Part shown: piece after piece, positions 44,858 to 54,897 of the stretch
Layout: each line of letters opens with the position of its first letter
Position numbering within the stretch: position 1 is the first letter of the stretch
Assembly (NCBI GenBank): GCA_947477655.1
Contig: CANJTS010000001.1
Coordinates: 186,001 to 250,000, forward strand
From: CAILUG01 sp903844415
Lineage (GTDB): Bacteria; Pseudomonadota; Gammaproteobacteria; Pseudomonadales; Pseudohongiellaceae
DNA length: 64,000 nt
Reading direction: 5' to 3'
The notes under the pieces: generated by a model
Told to the model about the DNA's origin: nothing
Seen by the model: the letters and a program-made list of their open reading frames with translations, nothing else
Database searches by the model: none
Translations under genes and position numbers: made by a program

Positions 44858-45712
44858 ATGAAAGTTCCCAAACGTTTAGAGTCATTATTGGACGACGGTT
44901 TGATTGATGAGGTGATCTGCCAATTAATGAGTGGCAAAGAAGCGCAAGTTTATGTTGTGCGCTGTGGCGAAACTCATCGTTGCGCCAAGGTTTTTAAGGA
45001 ATCTACCAATCGCAGCTTCAAACAAGCGGTGCAATATCAGGAAGGTCGTAATGTTCGTAACAGTCGTAGAGCGCGGGCAATGTCCAAAAAAACCCATTAC
45101 GGCCAGAAGGAACAGGAAAATGCCTGGCTCAACGCTGAGGTAGACGCACTGAAAACGCTGGATGCAGCCGGGGTCAGGGTCCCCAAGCCAATCACCTTTG
45201 TCGATGGTGTGTTATTGATGGAGCTGGTAACAGATGCAGATGGCAATGCAGCGCCACGCCTTGGTGATTTAGCACTGACGTCTGCACAGGCTCTCGATTA
45301 TCACCATCAAGTGCTTGCCGAAGTAGTGCGTATGCTATGCGCTGGTCTTGTGCACGGCGACCTGTCTCCTTTCAACGTTTTGGTGGATACCAACGGACCG
45401 GTCATCATCGATTTGCCTCAGGCAGTAAATGCGGCTGGCAACAATAGCGCCTCAAAAATGTTGGAGCGCGATGTCGAAAACATGCGCAACTATTTTGGCC
45501 AATTTTCACCTCAACTTTTGACCACCGATTATGGCAAGGAAATTTGGGCGCTATATGAGGACGGAAATTTGCAGCCCGACAGCAATCTCACCGGCTACTT
45601 TGAACACGACAACTCCATTGCTGATCTCAGAGATTTGCTGGCTGTGATTGAAGATGCGAAGAGTGAAGAAGCTGCGCGAGTGCAGCGTGAGAAAGAAAGC
45701 CTAGAACTGTAA
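44858..45712 (+). CDS. RIO-type serine/threonine protein kinase
   Basis: 284 aa. Key RIO motifs are all present: SGKEAQVYVV (25-34, ATP-binding loop without Gly-rich motif), Lys44 in CAKVF, catalytic LVHGDLSPFNVLV (Asp168, Asn173) and metal-binding IIDLPQAV (Asp185). It has the N-terminal beta-hairpin part but lacks the winged helix of eukaryotic RIO2, as in RIO1-like prokaryotic members. RIO kinases take part in small-subunit rRNA maturation in eukaryotes and archaea; the bacterial target is unknown. Single gene, ended by a clear terminator. Confidence 0.9.
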   Translation: MKVPKRLESLLDDGLIDEVICQLMSGKEAQVYVVRCGETHRCAKVFKESTNRSFKQAVQYQEGRNVRNSRRARAMSKKTHYGQKEQENAWLNAEVDALKTLDAAGVRVPKPITFVDGVLLMELVTDADGNAAPRLGDLALTSAQALDYHHQVLAEVVRMLCAGLVHGDLSPFNVLVDTNGPVIIDLPQAVNAAGNNSASKMLERDVENMRNYFGQFSPQLLTTDYGKEIWALYEDGNLQPDSNLTGYFEHDNSIADLRDLLAVIEDAKSEEAARVQREKESLEL

Positions 45713-45746
45713 TACCAGCTTTACAGATGCCCAATTTCAGAACTAT

Positions 45747-45771
45747 AAAAGGGAGCACTGCGCTCCCTTTT
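45747..45771. terminator. Rho-independent terminator
   Basis: AAAAGGGAGC (45747-45756), loop ACTGC, GCTCCCTTTT (45762-45771). It lies 35 bp after the RIO kinase stop and is symmetric, so it may also end the converging permease gene. Confidence 0.88.
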
Positions 45772-45861
45772 ATGATTTGTCGTTCTGCGAAACTTACCGT
45801 CTTTTGCGCCTAGCACTGTCCTTTTATCGTACGCGATAAAAGTGGCAGTCAATATTACGTT

Positions 45862-47313
45862 TTAACTCATCGCTTCTTTTCTAACTACACTGTGATGACG
45901 ACCATAACAGGCATAAACCACCACACCAATCAACAGCCAAATAATCAATCGTAACCAAGTATCCAGAGGCAAAGACAAGGCCATCAGCAAACAGAAAAAC
46001 ACGCCCGCTAGGCATACAAACCAAGGATAAGGCGTACGGAAAGGGCGTGGAATTTCGGGACGGGTGTAGCGCAAAATCAACACACTCGCACATACCATCA
46101 CAAATGCCAGCAAAGTGCCGATGGAGACGAGTTCTGCCAATAAACCGATGGGAAACATGCCCGCCATCAATGCCGCTACAATTCCGGTAATCCAAGTTGC
46201 GACATGGGGGGTACGGTAGTTCGCGTGAACCTTGGCAAAGGCTGGTGGCAACAAACCGTCACGCGCCATCGCCAGCAAAATTCGAGCCTGACCCAAAATC
46301 AATACCAACACGACCGAGGTCAAGCCAGCCAGGGCGCCAAATACTACAAATGGAATCAACCACTGCAAAGCAGCATGTTCACGCAAAGCTACTACCACAG
46401 GCGCTGCATCGTTAAGCTGAGTGTAGGAAATAATGCCGGTTAATGTTGCAGACATCAAAATATAAAGCACCGTACAAATCAGCAGCCCCATCAACAAACC
46501 AAAGGGCAAATCGTAGGAGGGATTTTTGGCTTCTTGTGCAGCTGTGGAAACCGCATCAAATCCAATGTAGGCAAAAAATATCACGCCGGACGCGCGTAGT
46601 ATGCCCGACCATCCAAACTCGCCCCACACGCCGGTATTTTCCGGGATGAAAGGGGTCCAGTTGGCGATATCAATAAAGAAAACTCCAAAACCAATAACAG
46701 CAGCAATCACCGCAACTTTCAGCAGCACTACTACAGTGTTAAAGATAGATGTCTGGTTAATGCCCACATAACAAATCCAGGTAACCAATAAGGTAATAAC
46801 CGTGGCAGGAACATTCCAGTAACTGCCCGTCAACACGACGGATAAACCATCAGAGCTAGCAAAGGGAGCCGAGGTTAGATTGGTGGACAAGCTCACGCCT
46901 AAGAAATCCAGAAAGGTGGTGAAATATCGGCTCCACCCCACCGCCACCGTGCTCGCTGCAAACATATATTCCAACAGCAGATCCCAGCCTATAAACCAGG
47001 CGGCAAATTCGCCCAGGGTTGCATAAGTGTAGGTGTAGGCACTGCCAGATACGGGTGCCATTGCGGCAAATTCGGCGTAACACAAACAAGCGAACAAGCT
47101 ACCAATACCAGCAATGATGAAGGAAATTGCGATGGCAGGACCGGCATGCACAGCAGCTTCCAAACCAGTTAGCACGAAGATACCGGTACCAATGGTGCCG
47201 CCAATGCCTAGCGCCGTCAGTTGCCACGGACCTAGCGCACGTTTGAGCTGAGAGTTTTGGTGCTCTGATTCAATTGAAGCAAAAGTTTTGGTAAGGAACA
47301 GTTTAGATGCCAT
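45862..47313 (-). CDS. Amino acid permease, APC superfamily
   Basis: 483 aa, about 12 transmembrane segments. The first half has the APC signature GPWQLTALGIGGTIGTGIFVLTG (TM1, substrate-binding unwound helix), CYAEFAAMAPVSGSAYTYTYATLGEFAAWFIGWDLLLEYM, and the second FFAYIGFDAVSTAAQEAKNP. These features match the cationic/broad amino acid transporter branch (YfnA/CAT-like). It lies in the inner membrane and takes up amino acids with protons. Its substrate is not visible from the sequence. It converges with the RIO kinase gene. Confidence 0.92.
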   Translation of the reverse strand: MASKLFLTKTFASIESEHQNSQLKRALGPWQLTALGIGGTIGTGIFVLTGLEAAVHAGPAIAISFIIAGIGSLFACLCYAEFAAMAPVSGSAYTYTYATLGEFAAWFIGWDLLLEYMFAASTVAVGWSRYFTTFLDFLGVSLSTNLTSAPFASSDGLSVVLTGSYWNVPATVITLLVTWICYVGINQTSIFNTVVVLLKVAVIAAVIGFGVFFIDIANWTPFIPENTGVWGEFGWSGILRASGVIFFAYIGFDAVSTAAQEAKNPSYDLPFGLLMGLLICTVLYILMSATLTGIISYTQLNDAAPVVVALREHAALQWLIPFVVFGALAGLTSVVLVLILGQARILLAMARDGLLPPAFAKVHANYRTPHVATWITGIVAALMAGMFPIGLLAELVSIGTLLAFVMVCASVLILRYTRPEIPRPFRTPYPWFVCLAGVFFCLLMALSLPLDTWLRLIIWLLIGVVVYACYGRHHSVVRKEAMS

Positions 47314-47554
47314 GCGTGAATCCTGCTTTCGATTTTAGAGTGCCAAGTAACAAGCCAACAACTTGAGCCTACCCTGACTCTTGGCTTTAGTCCATGCACA
47401 AGGGTGCCAGTAGTGACGCAATTTTTAATACACCTCTGGTAGGTCTGTTTGTGATCATCTCAATCAAACCTTTGCTGACGGTATCAAGGCTCATCAGGTC
47501 AAAACTGGATGTACTACAATGGCGAGGCCAACCCTGTACTGGAGTGGATCAACT

Positions 47555-48181
47555 ATGCTCGACTGGAACGACTATTTTCGAATGATTACCGGGCTGATTG
47601 CCATAGTGGGGCCAGTGGGGACCGTGCCTTTGTTTCTCAACTTTACCGAAAATGTACAGTCACAGCGCAAACGTATCGCCCGCACCTCGGCTTTTGCAGT
47701 AGCCTGCATTTTGACTATTAGTGTGCTGGCGGGTTCCCGTATTTTGTCCTTGTTTAACATCAGTATCGACAGTTTTCGTGTGGCCGGGGGACTGCTGATG
47801 CTGACGCTTTCCTTCGAAATGCTCAATGCCAAAACCGGACGTATCAAACATACACCAGAGGAAGATCAGGAGGCGTTGAACTCTTCTTCTGTAGCAGTTG
47901 TACCGCTGGCTTTACCCTTGTTAGCCGGGCCGGGTGCAATCAGCACTGTCATTGTGTTTAGTCAACAATCGGCTTTATTCACGCATAAACTGGCCTTGAT
48001 AGGCATCTGCTGGCTAATCTCCTTGCTGGTGTGGATCTGTTTCCACCTGGCTCCCCAAATCAGCAAACGGGTGAGTCAAACTTCGCTTAATATCTCGTCC
48101 CGCGTTATGGGATTGATACTTGGCGCCATCGCAGTGGAATTCATTGTGGGTGGCCTGCAAAACTTACTGCCGGGTTTATAG
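47555..48181 (+). CDS. MarC family integral membrane protein
   Basis: 208 aa from the ATG at 47555 (GGAG 10 bp before it; an upstream in-frame codon adds a poor leader). Six predicted transmembrane helices. MarC motifs: IVGPVGTVPLFLNFT near the start, FRVAGGLLMLTLSFEML, VAVVPLALPLLAGPGAISTVIV, VMGLILGAIAVEFIVGGL. The family has no settled role; it was once linked to multiple antibiotic resistance but that was not confirmed. Converges with the PAP2 gene. Confidence 0.92.
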   Translation: MLDWNDYFRMITGLIAIVGPVGTVPLFLNFTENVQSQRKRIARTSAFAVACILTISVLAGSRILSLFNISIDSFRVAGGLLMLTLSFEMLNAKTGRIKHTPEEDQEALNSSSVAVVPLALPLLAGPGAISTVIVFSQQSALFTHKLALIGICWLISLLVWICFHLAPQISKRVSQTSLNISSRVMGLILGAIAVEFIVGGLQNLLPGL

Positions 48182-48244
48182 CTTAATCTGCCTTACTTTA
48201 ATTTCGTCATACCTGCACACCTGCATTTTCTTCAGATCAGGTAC

Positions 48245-48943
48245 TCAGCTTCGTATTGCGCTGGGGTAAAACCAAAAATAAAATCCCGTGGTGATAAACC
48301 AACATAGACTTAATGACCACAAATCGTGAGAAAGAAAATGGGCTCCGCGCAGTTGTTGTCCAAGGCCAAACACTAGGCCCAACAACAACACTGATAAAAA
48401 TGCTGGTTTTTGCCACTGCGGCCGGTATTCACGGGCCACATACACCAAACCAAACCAGGCATAAGCACCACTGGCATGCCCGGACGGGAAACAAGCCCCT
48501 AAGTGGGTAGAATCTGTGTTGGCGGCAAAAATCTTGGCATATTCAAAATTGCCGCCATAACGGATTAAATCCCAAGGGCAATCTACATGGGTAATTTCCT
48601 TCAATATATTTAAGGTGAGCCCTGCAGTTAGGGTAGAAACCAGCAAGTAAAACAAACCCTTTTTGTACTGCGCCAAGGCTTGGCTAAAAAAACTGCTGGC
48701 CAGCAGCATTAACATCACCACAATCATAATTGCCACTAGGTTTCTGCCTTGATTGTGGATGAGCCCAGCAGTAATCCAATGTTCGCGCAGACTCCATGTA
48801 TTACCGCTTAGCTGATAGATCTTATCGGCCAGCATGAGATCCACAGTGCTTAATTGCATAAACCCTGCAAGCAATATAAACGCCAGCATGGGCCACAGCA
48901 GATGGCTAATCAATAATCGTGAGAAAGGTGCTTGAGCGATCAT
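48245..48943 (-). CDS. PAP2 (phosphatidic acid phosphatase type 2) family protein
   Basis: 232 aa with about five transmembrane helices. All three PAP2 signature blocks: KEITHVDCPWDL (first, KxxxxxxRP-like with a Cys-Pro variant), CFPSGHASG (PSGH) and RGAHFLSHD (SRxxxxxHxxxD-like). It is an inner-membrane phosphatase for undecaprenyl pyrophosphate, lipid A or phosphatidylglycerol phosphate. Divergent from the phosphoethanolamine transferase gene, 107 bp away, a layout seen for lipid A modifying pairs. Confidence 0.88.
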   Translation of the reverse strand: MIAQAPFSRLLISHLLWPMLAFILLAGFMQLSTVDLMLADKIYQLSGNTWSLREHWITAGLIHNQGRNLVAIMIVVMLMLLASSFFSQALAQYKKGLFYLLVSTLTAGLTLNILKEITHVDCPWDLIRYGGNFEYAKIFAANTDSTHLGACFPSGHASGAYAWFGLVYVAREYRPQWQKPAFLSVLLLGLVFGLGQQLRGAHFLSHDLWSLSLCWFITTGFYFWFYPSAIRS

Positions 48944-49050
48944 CAGTAAACTCTCAAAGTTAAGGCGGAAGTCAGTTTTATCGTTCCGGCGTAGTCGTAA
49001 ACGTAGACGTAGGTTAGAATCAATCGTCGTTAGTCAGTTGCATTTTTAAC

Positions 49051-50661
49051 ATGTTTAAAAATTTTAAGCCCATAACACTGCAAATTGATTGTTCACGCTT
49101 GATCATACTTGTTGCCCTCTGCTTCACCTTGTTTTACAACCTCAGATTTTTTCGTAATAGCGCTGCTATTTACGCCCATGACATTGGTGGGGTGTTATTT
49201 GTTGCTTCACTGGCACTATTTTTATTTGCACTGACCGTATTGGTCTTAGCCATGTTGTGCTTTCGCTTTATTGTCAAACCGGCCCTTGCGCTGATATTTA
49301 TAGGAGCAGCAGCTGCCAATTACTACATGAATACTTTTAATGTGGTAATTGATACCACCATGATTACCAATATCATGCGGACCGACAGGCGCGAAGTGGC
49401 CGATCTTATGAGTGTGCAACTGGCCATACAAATTCTTCTATTAGGGGTGCTACCTAGTTGGTTGGTTTATAAAACAACCATAAAGTTCCCGAGTTTTATG
49501 CTTACTCTTTTGCAAAGGCTCAAGCTGATTGGCAGTGCTGTTGTACTTTTGTTGGTAAGTATTGCGCCTTTTACGCCCTACTACACCAGCTTCTTCCGCG
49601 AAAACAAAATGCTGCGTTATTACGCCAATCCGGTTACGTTTATCTATTCAAGTGTCCGGATTGTCGATATGGCGCTGGCTAGTGTTGAAAATTTGGTGCG
49701 AACGCCTATTGGACTTGATGCACATAACCCAGCCTCAGATAGTCAGCGCCAATTGGTAATATTGGTTGTAGGTGAAGCAGCTAGAGCTGATCGTTTTTCT
49801 CTCAACGGTTACCCTCGCGCCACCAATACCTTGCTCGCCGAAGCTGGCGTGACCAGTTTCAAAAATGTGTACTCGTGTGGCACGTCCACTGCTTATTCCC
49901 TGCCCTGTATGTTTTCCTTGTCTGATCGCACCGATTTTGATTTAGATACGGCAAATCAAACTGAAAATGCTTTGGATGTGTTTACTCATGCGGGAGTCAA
50001 TGTGTTGTGGCGCGACAACAATTCTGACGCAAAAGGAGTGGCCGAGGAAATTGCATTTGAAGATTTTCGCAGCGCCGATGTGAACAATGTCTGTGATATT
50101 GAATGTCGAGATATCGGCATGCTTAACGGCTTGCCTGACTATATCGAGCAACACCCAACTGGCGACATCGTTATTGTATTGCACCAAATGGGCATGCACG
50201 GCCCCGATTATTACAAACGTTATCCCAGTAACTTTGAAATTTACACACCGGTGTGCAAGACCAACCAATTGGAAAACTGTACTGATGAAGAAATCGGCAA
50301 CGCTTACGACAACGCCGTAAGTTATACCGACTTTTTTCTTTCACAACTTATTGTTTTTCTAAAAAATTATGACAATCGTTTTGGAACAGTTATGTATTAC
50401 ATGGGCGACCATGGCGAATCACTAGGCGAAAATGGATTGTATCTGCATGGACTTCCCTACGTGCTAGCCCCCGATATTCAGAAACATGTGGCGTCAATAA
50501 TCTGGTTTGGTGCAAATTACCCGATTGATCAAAATTTGATACGAGAAAAATTAGATGCTGAACTTTCGCATGATAGTTATTTTCATACTATATTGGGGCT
50601 CCTACACATAGAAACTAGCGTCTATGATCCCAATAAAGATTTTCTAAACTCCGCGCGTTGA
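49051..50661 (+). CDS. eptA: Lipid A phosphoethanolamine transferase
   Basis: 536 aa. Five N-terminal transmembrane helices (~15-190), then the periplasmic alkaline-phosphatase-fold domain. Zn and nucleophile motifs: VVGEAARADRFSLNGYPR (Glu), CGTSTAYSLPCMFS (nucleophile Thr in the second T of GTST), and YMGDHGESLGENGLYLHG (Asp-His and the later His). The cysteines that form disulfides in EptA/MCR enzymes are present (SCGTS, PCMFS, VCDIECRD, VCKTNQLENC). It transfers phosphoethanolamine from phosphatidylethanolamine to lipid A and gives polymyxin tolerance. Confidence 0.93.
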   Translation: MFKNFKPITLQIDCSRLIILVALCFTLFYNLRFFRNSAAIYAHDIGGVLFVASLALFLFALTVLVLAMLCFRFIVKPALALIFIGAAAANYYMNTFNVVIDTTMITNIMRTDRREVADLMSVQLAIQILLLGVLPSWLVYKTTIKFPSFMLTLLQRLKLIGSAVVLLLVSIAPFTPYYTSFFRENKMLRYYANPVTFIYSSVRIVDMALASVENLVRTPIGLDAHNPASDSQRQLVILVVGEAARADRFSLNGYPRATNTLLAEAGVTSFKNVYSCGTSTAYSLPCMFSLSDRTDFDLDTANQTENALDVFTHAGVNVLWRDNNSDAKGVAEEIAFEDFRSADVNNVCDIECRDIGMLNGLPDYIEQHPTGDIVIVLHQMGMHGPDYYKRYPSNFEIYTPVCKTNQLENCTDEEIGNAYDNAVSYTDFFLSQLIVFLKNYDNRFGTVMYYMGDHGESLGENGLYLHGLPYVLAPDIQKHVASIIWFGANYPIDQNLIREKLDAELSHDSYFHTILGLLHIETSVYDPNKDFLNSAR

Positions 50662-50689
50662 TAGCGATTAATTTGATACACGCTACCAG

Positions 50690-53095
50690 TTAAAATTTGT
50701 AACCCGCTTCAAGTGCCAGTTGGCGGCCACGATCCACAAAGCCGTAATAACTGTTAGTACCAAATGTGCTACCCGACAAAGGCACATTGCCTGCATAGGT
50801 CATCACTTCTTCATCACTCAGATTTTTCCCCACAAACGCCACTTGCCAGCGGTCACTTTCCAACCCTACTCTGAGATTTATTTTGGACGTTGCATCGACA
50901 AGCATCTTCGGATCCAGATTGTCGTGCACGTTCTGCTCACCACGGAAGTTGTACATTAAACTACTCGCCAAAATCAGACCATTGCTCAGCGGGTGAGCGT
51001 GATCTAGCGATAGGCTCATGCTGTGTTTTGGTGTGTACTGACCTCGCATGCCGGTGTAATTACACAACGCTACACCATTGACTACTGCACCGGTGCTTAC
51101 TTGACGGTTGTAACAGTTACCATTTTTGAAATCGGTAAATTCAAAATCGAGCCAGGAATACGCGTATGCAACTGTCAATTCGTTGGTCGCTGCCCAGCGC
51201 CCATCCAGCTCTAAACCTTTCACTTTAGTTTCTTTGGCATTACCCACGTTAAAGCCGAGCGTGCCGTCATACTGACTGACCTGCAAGTTGTCGTAATTGG
51301 TAAAAAACAACGCAGCATTTACTTCCAAAGCGCCGTCCAGCAGGCGAGTTTTTTCTCCAATTTCAAATGAGGTAGCACTCTCTTCTTCAAACTCAAATGA
51401 AAATGGATTGTTAGCACGAGCATCAAACCCCCCTGCTTTGTAACCCTTAGTAGCAGATGCATAAAGCATACTCTGCTCGTTAAGATCCCACTGCAGGTTT
51501 ACCAGCGGCGTGAACTGATTTTCTTTACGTTTCCCGCGCAGCGAGTGGCCAGGCAGAAATACACCGGGCGCAGCCTGCATGCCTGCGCCTTGCTGCGTAT
51601 AAATTTTAAACGCGCCCACATAGACCACAGGAGCAGCTGGACTGGCGGTTGCACCACCTGTAGTAAGGTTAGACAAATTCATATCGCGGAAGGCCGACTT
51701 TTCCTCATTGTTGAAACGCCCACCCAAGGTCAAGCGTAGGTTGGTGCTGAGGTTCCAAGTACCTTGCGCAAACAACGCCCAAGCATCATTTTCCTGCTCA
51801 TTGCGGCGCAATATGCGGGTATTCAAGACCGCCGCCAGTGCCTTTTGCGCCGGATTGGTAGAGGTGGCAGCCAGTGTGCCCAACAGCGATGTCGAATTAA
51901 TAGTAAAGCCTTCCCTGGAACTCATTTCGGAGTTTTGCAAGTAAGCGCCCGCCAGCCATTCAATACTTGCTCCAGTGGGTGAACTCAGCCGGATTTCCTG
52001 ACTGAACTGCTCATAATCTTCGCCCAAGGTCACTTCAAAAATATTGGACGGAGTGTAGTCACAGTCACACAACTCATCGAAGTTATATTTCACATTGCCT
52101 GTTATTGAGGTCAGCGTATAACCATTCATGTCGTAGTTAAGAGTTAGGGTCACGTTATCCATATCGGTGTTACTGGATTCGTTGGCATTAGCCTGGCGCT
52201 GAAAATCCAATTTGGTGTCCATTACCGGTTGCCCAAATGCACGCAACACACTGCTGAAGTTGAGACCTGCTATGGGTGTGGAGCCGGCCGGAAACAGGTT
52301 AGGATCATCGCGCACAATTTCAATTTGCCGTCCTTTGGTATCGAAGGTGTTGTTTTCAATCTTGAGTGAAGCACTTAACGTATCAGTGATGTCCCAATCC
52401 ATGGTCAAGCGCAAGGCATCTTCATCACGCTGTGGTTCAATATTGTTTTTCAAAGTGTTGAGAATATAGCCGTCTTCCTGATACCCGCGATAAACCAAAC
52501 GGGCGCGGAAATTATCTGCCAGTGGGCCAGACAATATGCCGGTATATTCCTGCTGGTTGGATTCAAATTCGTACAAGGCATTAACGCTAACTTGGACATC
52601 GGCTGTTGGTTTGGCCGTGGTTAGGTTTAAGGCACCGGCAATGGAATTTTTCCCCAACAAGGTACCCTGCGGGCCGCGCAGTACTTCCACCCGCTCCAAG
52701 TCGAGGAAGGGCGCTCTAATTTGTTGTTGGCGACTGTAATAAATGCCGTCAACATACTGCCCTACCGATTGTTCAAATGCCTGATTATTACCAGAACCAA
52801 TGCCTCGGATGTACATCTGGGTGCTGATACCAGTTTCGGTCATGCTGATGTTGGGTACAAATTCGCCGATATCAGCAATTTTGTTGATATTGCCAGCGTT
52901 GATGCGGGAAGAGTCGACTACAGTTATTGAGATAGGGACGTCAGACAGGGTTTGTGAGCGTTTTTGTGCAGTAACTGTTATTTCTTCCAACCCCGCTTGC
53001 GATTGGGCAGCCAGGCTGCCGTGCGTTATTGTGAACATGGAAACTGCGGCGATTGCCAAACCCAAGTTAGTAGGTCTGAAAGTGTGATTTTGCAT
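50690..53095 (-). CDS. TonB-dependent outer-membrane receptor
   Basis: 801 aa with a signal peptide ending SLAAQSQAG. TonB box-like EEITVTAQKR, plug domain (ISITVVDSSRINAGNINKIADIGEFVPN, MYIRGIGSGNNQAFEQSVGQYVDGIYY, VEVLRGPQGTLLGKNSIAGALNLTTAKP), then a 22-strand barrel ending LALEAGYKF. The plug and barrel order fits catecholate-siderophore or general substrate receptors of the Sphingomonas-type family. It imports an unidentified ligand with energy from TonB. The gene ends 28 bp from the converging eptA stop. Confidence 0.9.
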   Translation of the reverse strand: MQNHTFRPTNLGLAIAAVSMFTITHGSLAAQSQAGLEEITVTAQKRSQTLSDVPISITVVDSSRINAGNINKIADIGEFVPNISMTETGISTQMYIRGIGSGNNQAFEQSVGQYVDGIYYSRQQQIRAPFLDLERVEVLRGPQGTLLGKNSIAGALNLTTAKPTADVQVSVNALYEFESNQQEYTGILSGPLADNFRARLVYRGYQEDGYILNTLKNNIEPQRDEDALRLTMDWDITDTLSASLKIENNTFDTKGRQIEIVRDDPNLFPAGSTPIAGLNFSSVLRAFGQPVMDTKLDFQRQANANESSNTDMDNVTLTLNYDMNGYTLTSITGNVKYNFDELCDCDYTPSNIFEVTLGEDYEQFSQEIRLSSPTGASIEWLAGAYLQNSEMSSREGFTINSTSLLGTLAATSTNPAQKALAAVLNTRILRRNEQENDAWALFAQGTWNLSTNLRLTLGGRFNNEEKSAFRDMNLSNLTTGGATASPAAPVVYVGAFKIYTQQGAGMQAAPGVFLPGHSLRGKRKENQFTPLVNLQWDLNEQSMLYASATKGYKAGGFDARANNPFSFEFEEESATSFEIGEKTRLLDGALEVNAALFFTNYDNLQVSQYDGTLGFNVGNAKETKVKGLELDGRWAATNELTVAYAYSWLDFEFTDFKNGNCYNRQVSTGAVVNGVALCNYTGMRGQYTPKHSMSLSLDHAHPLSNGLILASSLMYNFRGEQNVHDNLDPKMLVDATSKINLRVGLESDRWQVAFVGKNLSDEEVMTYAGNVPLSGSTFGTNSYYGFVDRGRQLALEAGYKF

Positions 53096-53136
53096 GTAAC
53101 CTCTTGGTTATATTTTTATTGAAAGGAAATAGCACC

Positions 53137-54588
53137 TTATTGGTCATAAACCCAGTTTAAAAATGCGTCCATTAACTCCGTGCCCGGCCCCCGATCCGCC
53201 AACTCATGATTTAACATACCGCTCACTGCATAAACCTTGCCTGAACGTGCATTAACATATCCAGCAATAGCCGAAACCTCATCGAGTGATCCGGTTTTTA
53301 TATGCATATTGCCCCGGGCATCACTCTCTTTTAAACGGTTGCGCATGGTGCCATCCACACCCCCAATGGGCAGCGAGGCTATAAATTCTGGCATCAGGTT
53401 AGTGCTGTACCCACGCTGTAAAATTTCCACCATCAATGCAGAGCTGATCCTTTCAGCGCGTGATAAGCCTGCACCATTCTCTAGCACCAGCGACTGGGTA
53501 TTGATCTTATGATTGGACAGATATTCTTGCGCAGCCTCGATACCCTTAGTAACTGTTGCCGGGGCGCCAAATTTTTCTGCGCCCAATGTGAGCAATAGCT
53601 GGCGCGTCATTAGGTTATTACTAAATTTATTAATCGATCTAATCACCTCTGATAATGGTGGTGAGGCCCACACCAATAGCGACTGTTGCCCCGCTGGCAC
53701 CTGACTTAAGTACACAGCACCACTAAATTCACCGCCTAATTCTTTCCACAACTGCTGGAACATGCCAAACGCATAAGTGGGTGGATCTAATACTGCACGG
53801 GGTAACTGAAACCGGCCACAACGCGCTGGAAAAGTACCAGAAAAAACAATATCGCCAGGCGAGCTTTCCACTTCGTTAAAAACGATGCCGCGCTGAAAAC
53901 CAGTGCAGCCACCACTTCCCAGTTTTAGGTTGTTGGTGATGTGTAGGTTGGGTAAACGTGGATCAGTGGTGATTACTACATCAACACCATTGACATGTGG
54001 AGTAAAAAAGAAGGTGACCGCCTGGAAGTTAACCATAAGTGCGTCAGGCAATACGTTGTAGGTTCGACTGCTTTGGTTATCGATAATAGCCTGCTCGCTG
54101 ACTGTCGCATCGAAATAACTGGTATCGATAATTAAGTCACCCGTGATCTTTTGCACACCTTGCCGTTGTAGCGCCTTGAGCATGTTACGGAAATTTTCTT
54201 CAACCAAAAACGGATCCCCACCGCCTTTTATCAACAGATCGCCAGTTAGAGTCCCAGCCTCAAGAGTACCCAGTGCGTAGAGCGAAGTATTCCAGGTGTA
54301 GGCAGGGCCGAGCACTTCCAGCGCAGCAAGTGTGGTCAGAATTTTCATGGTGGATGCAGGATTTAATGCCGCAGCAGTATTTACTGCCAGCAGTGGTTGG
54401 GAACCATTAATTTCCTGTACCAGAAAACTATAAGAGTCGGCAGGAAGTTTGTAGCCGTCCAGTACCAACTGGATACCGGCCGGCAAAATGTTATCTGCAG
54501 ACTGGGCCGCAGCTGTGTGAACACAAACAGTCAGCACCAAAGCTGCAATAACGCGCGAGGTAAATGGCCTTAAAATTTTGCTTGTCAA
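53137..54588 (-). CDS. dacB: D-alanyl-D-alanine carboxypeptidase/endopeptidase, PBP4 type
   Basis: 483 aa from the TTG at 54588 (AGGAG is 6 bp upstream; the alternative TTG at 54594 is too near the SD). Signal peptide ends HTAAAQSAD. Penicillin-binding active site is complete: STMK (SxxK, about residue 79), SNN in NKFSNNLM (SxN) and KTG in HIKTGSLDEVSAIAGYV. Large inserts between SxxK and SxN are typical of class C low-mass PBPs. It trims or cuts peptidoglycan cross-links in the periplasm. Confidence 0.92.
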   Translation of the reverse strand: MTSKILRPFTSRVIAALVLTVCVHTAAAQSADNILPAGIQLVLDGYKLPADSYSFLVQEINGSQPLLAVNTAAALNPASTMKILTTLAALEVLGPAYTWNTSLYALGTLEAGTLTGDLLIKGGGDPFLVEENFRNMLKALQRQGVQKITGDLIIDTSYFDATVSEQAIIDNQSSRTYNVLPDALMVNFQAVTFFFTPHVNGVDVVITTDPRLPNLHITNNLKLGSGGCTGFQRGIVFNEVESSPGDIVFSGTFPARCGRFQLPRAVLDPPTYAFGMFQQLWKELGGEFSGAVYLSQVPAGQQSLLVWASPPLSEVIRSINKFSNNLMTRQLLLTLGAEKFGAPATVTKGIEAAQEYLSNHKINTQSLVLENGAGLSRAERISSALMVEILQRGYSTNLMPEFIASLPIGGVDGTMRNRLKESDARGNMHIKTGSLDEVSAIAGYVNARSGKVYAVSGMLNHELADRGPGTELMDAFLNWVYDQ

Positions 54589-54897
54589 AGTCAACTCCTG
54601 TCCTGAGCAGGCAATGCGTAATCAGTCAATTATTAAGCGTCTGGCGTTTATTGCTATTAGCCTAGAATTTGCAAAAAGGCTAAGTTAATCAATGCGGAGC
54701 AATTGTCATAGTTTTTCCGCTTGCGTTAACCTTGGTTCAGAATTTCGCAAGTTAACATCATGACAACTTCACAAGTGCCGGGAGTATAGGACAGATTCGC
54801 AAAACTGCTGGCGATTTTGAGACTGCTCAATTCTGGCATGCCAAAATTCTGGAACTGCCCCGCACTTCTAACAAATAGCCTAGGTATAACCCCTTGC
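54589..54897. other. Intergenic region, 309 bp
   Basis: No convincing gene between dacB and the carboxymuconolactone decarboxylase-like gene, both on the minus strand. It should carry the dacB promoter and the end of the upstream transcript. AT-rich, without an obvious hairpin with T run. Confidence 0.4.
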
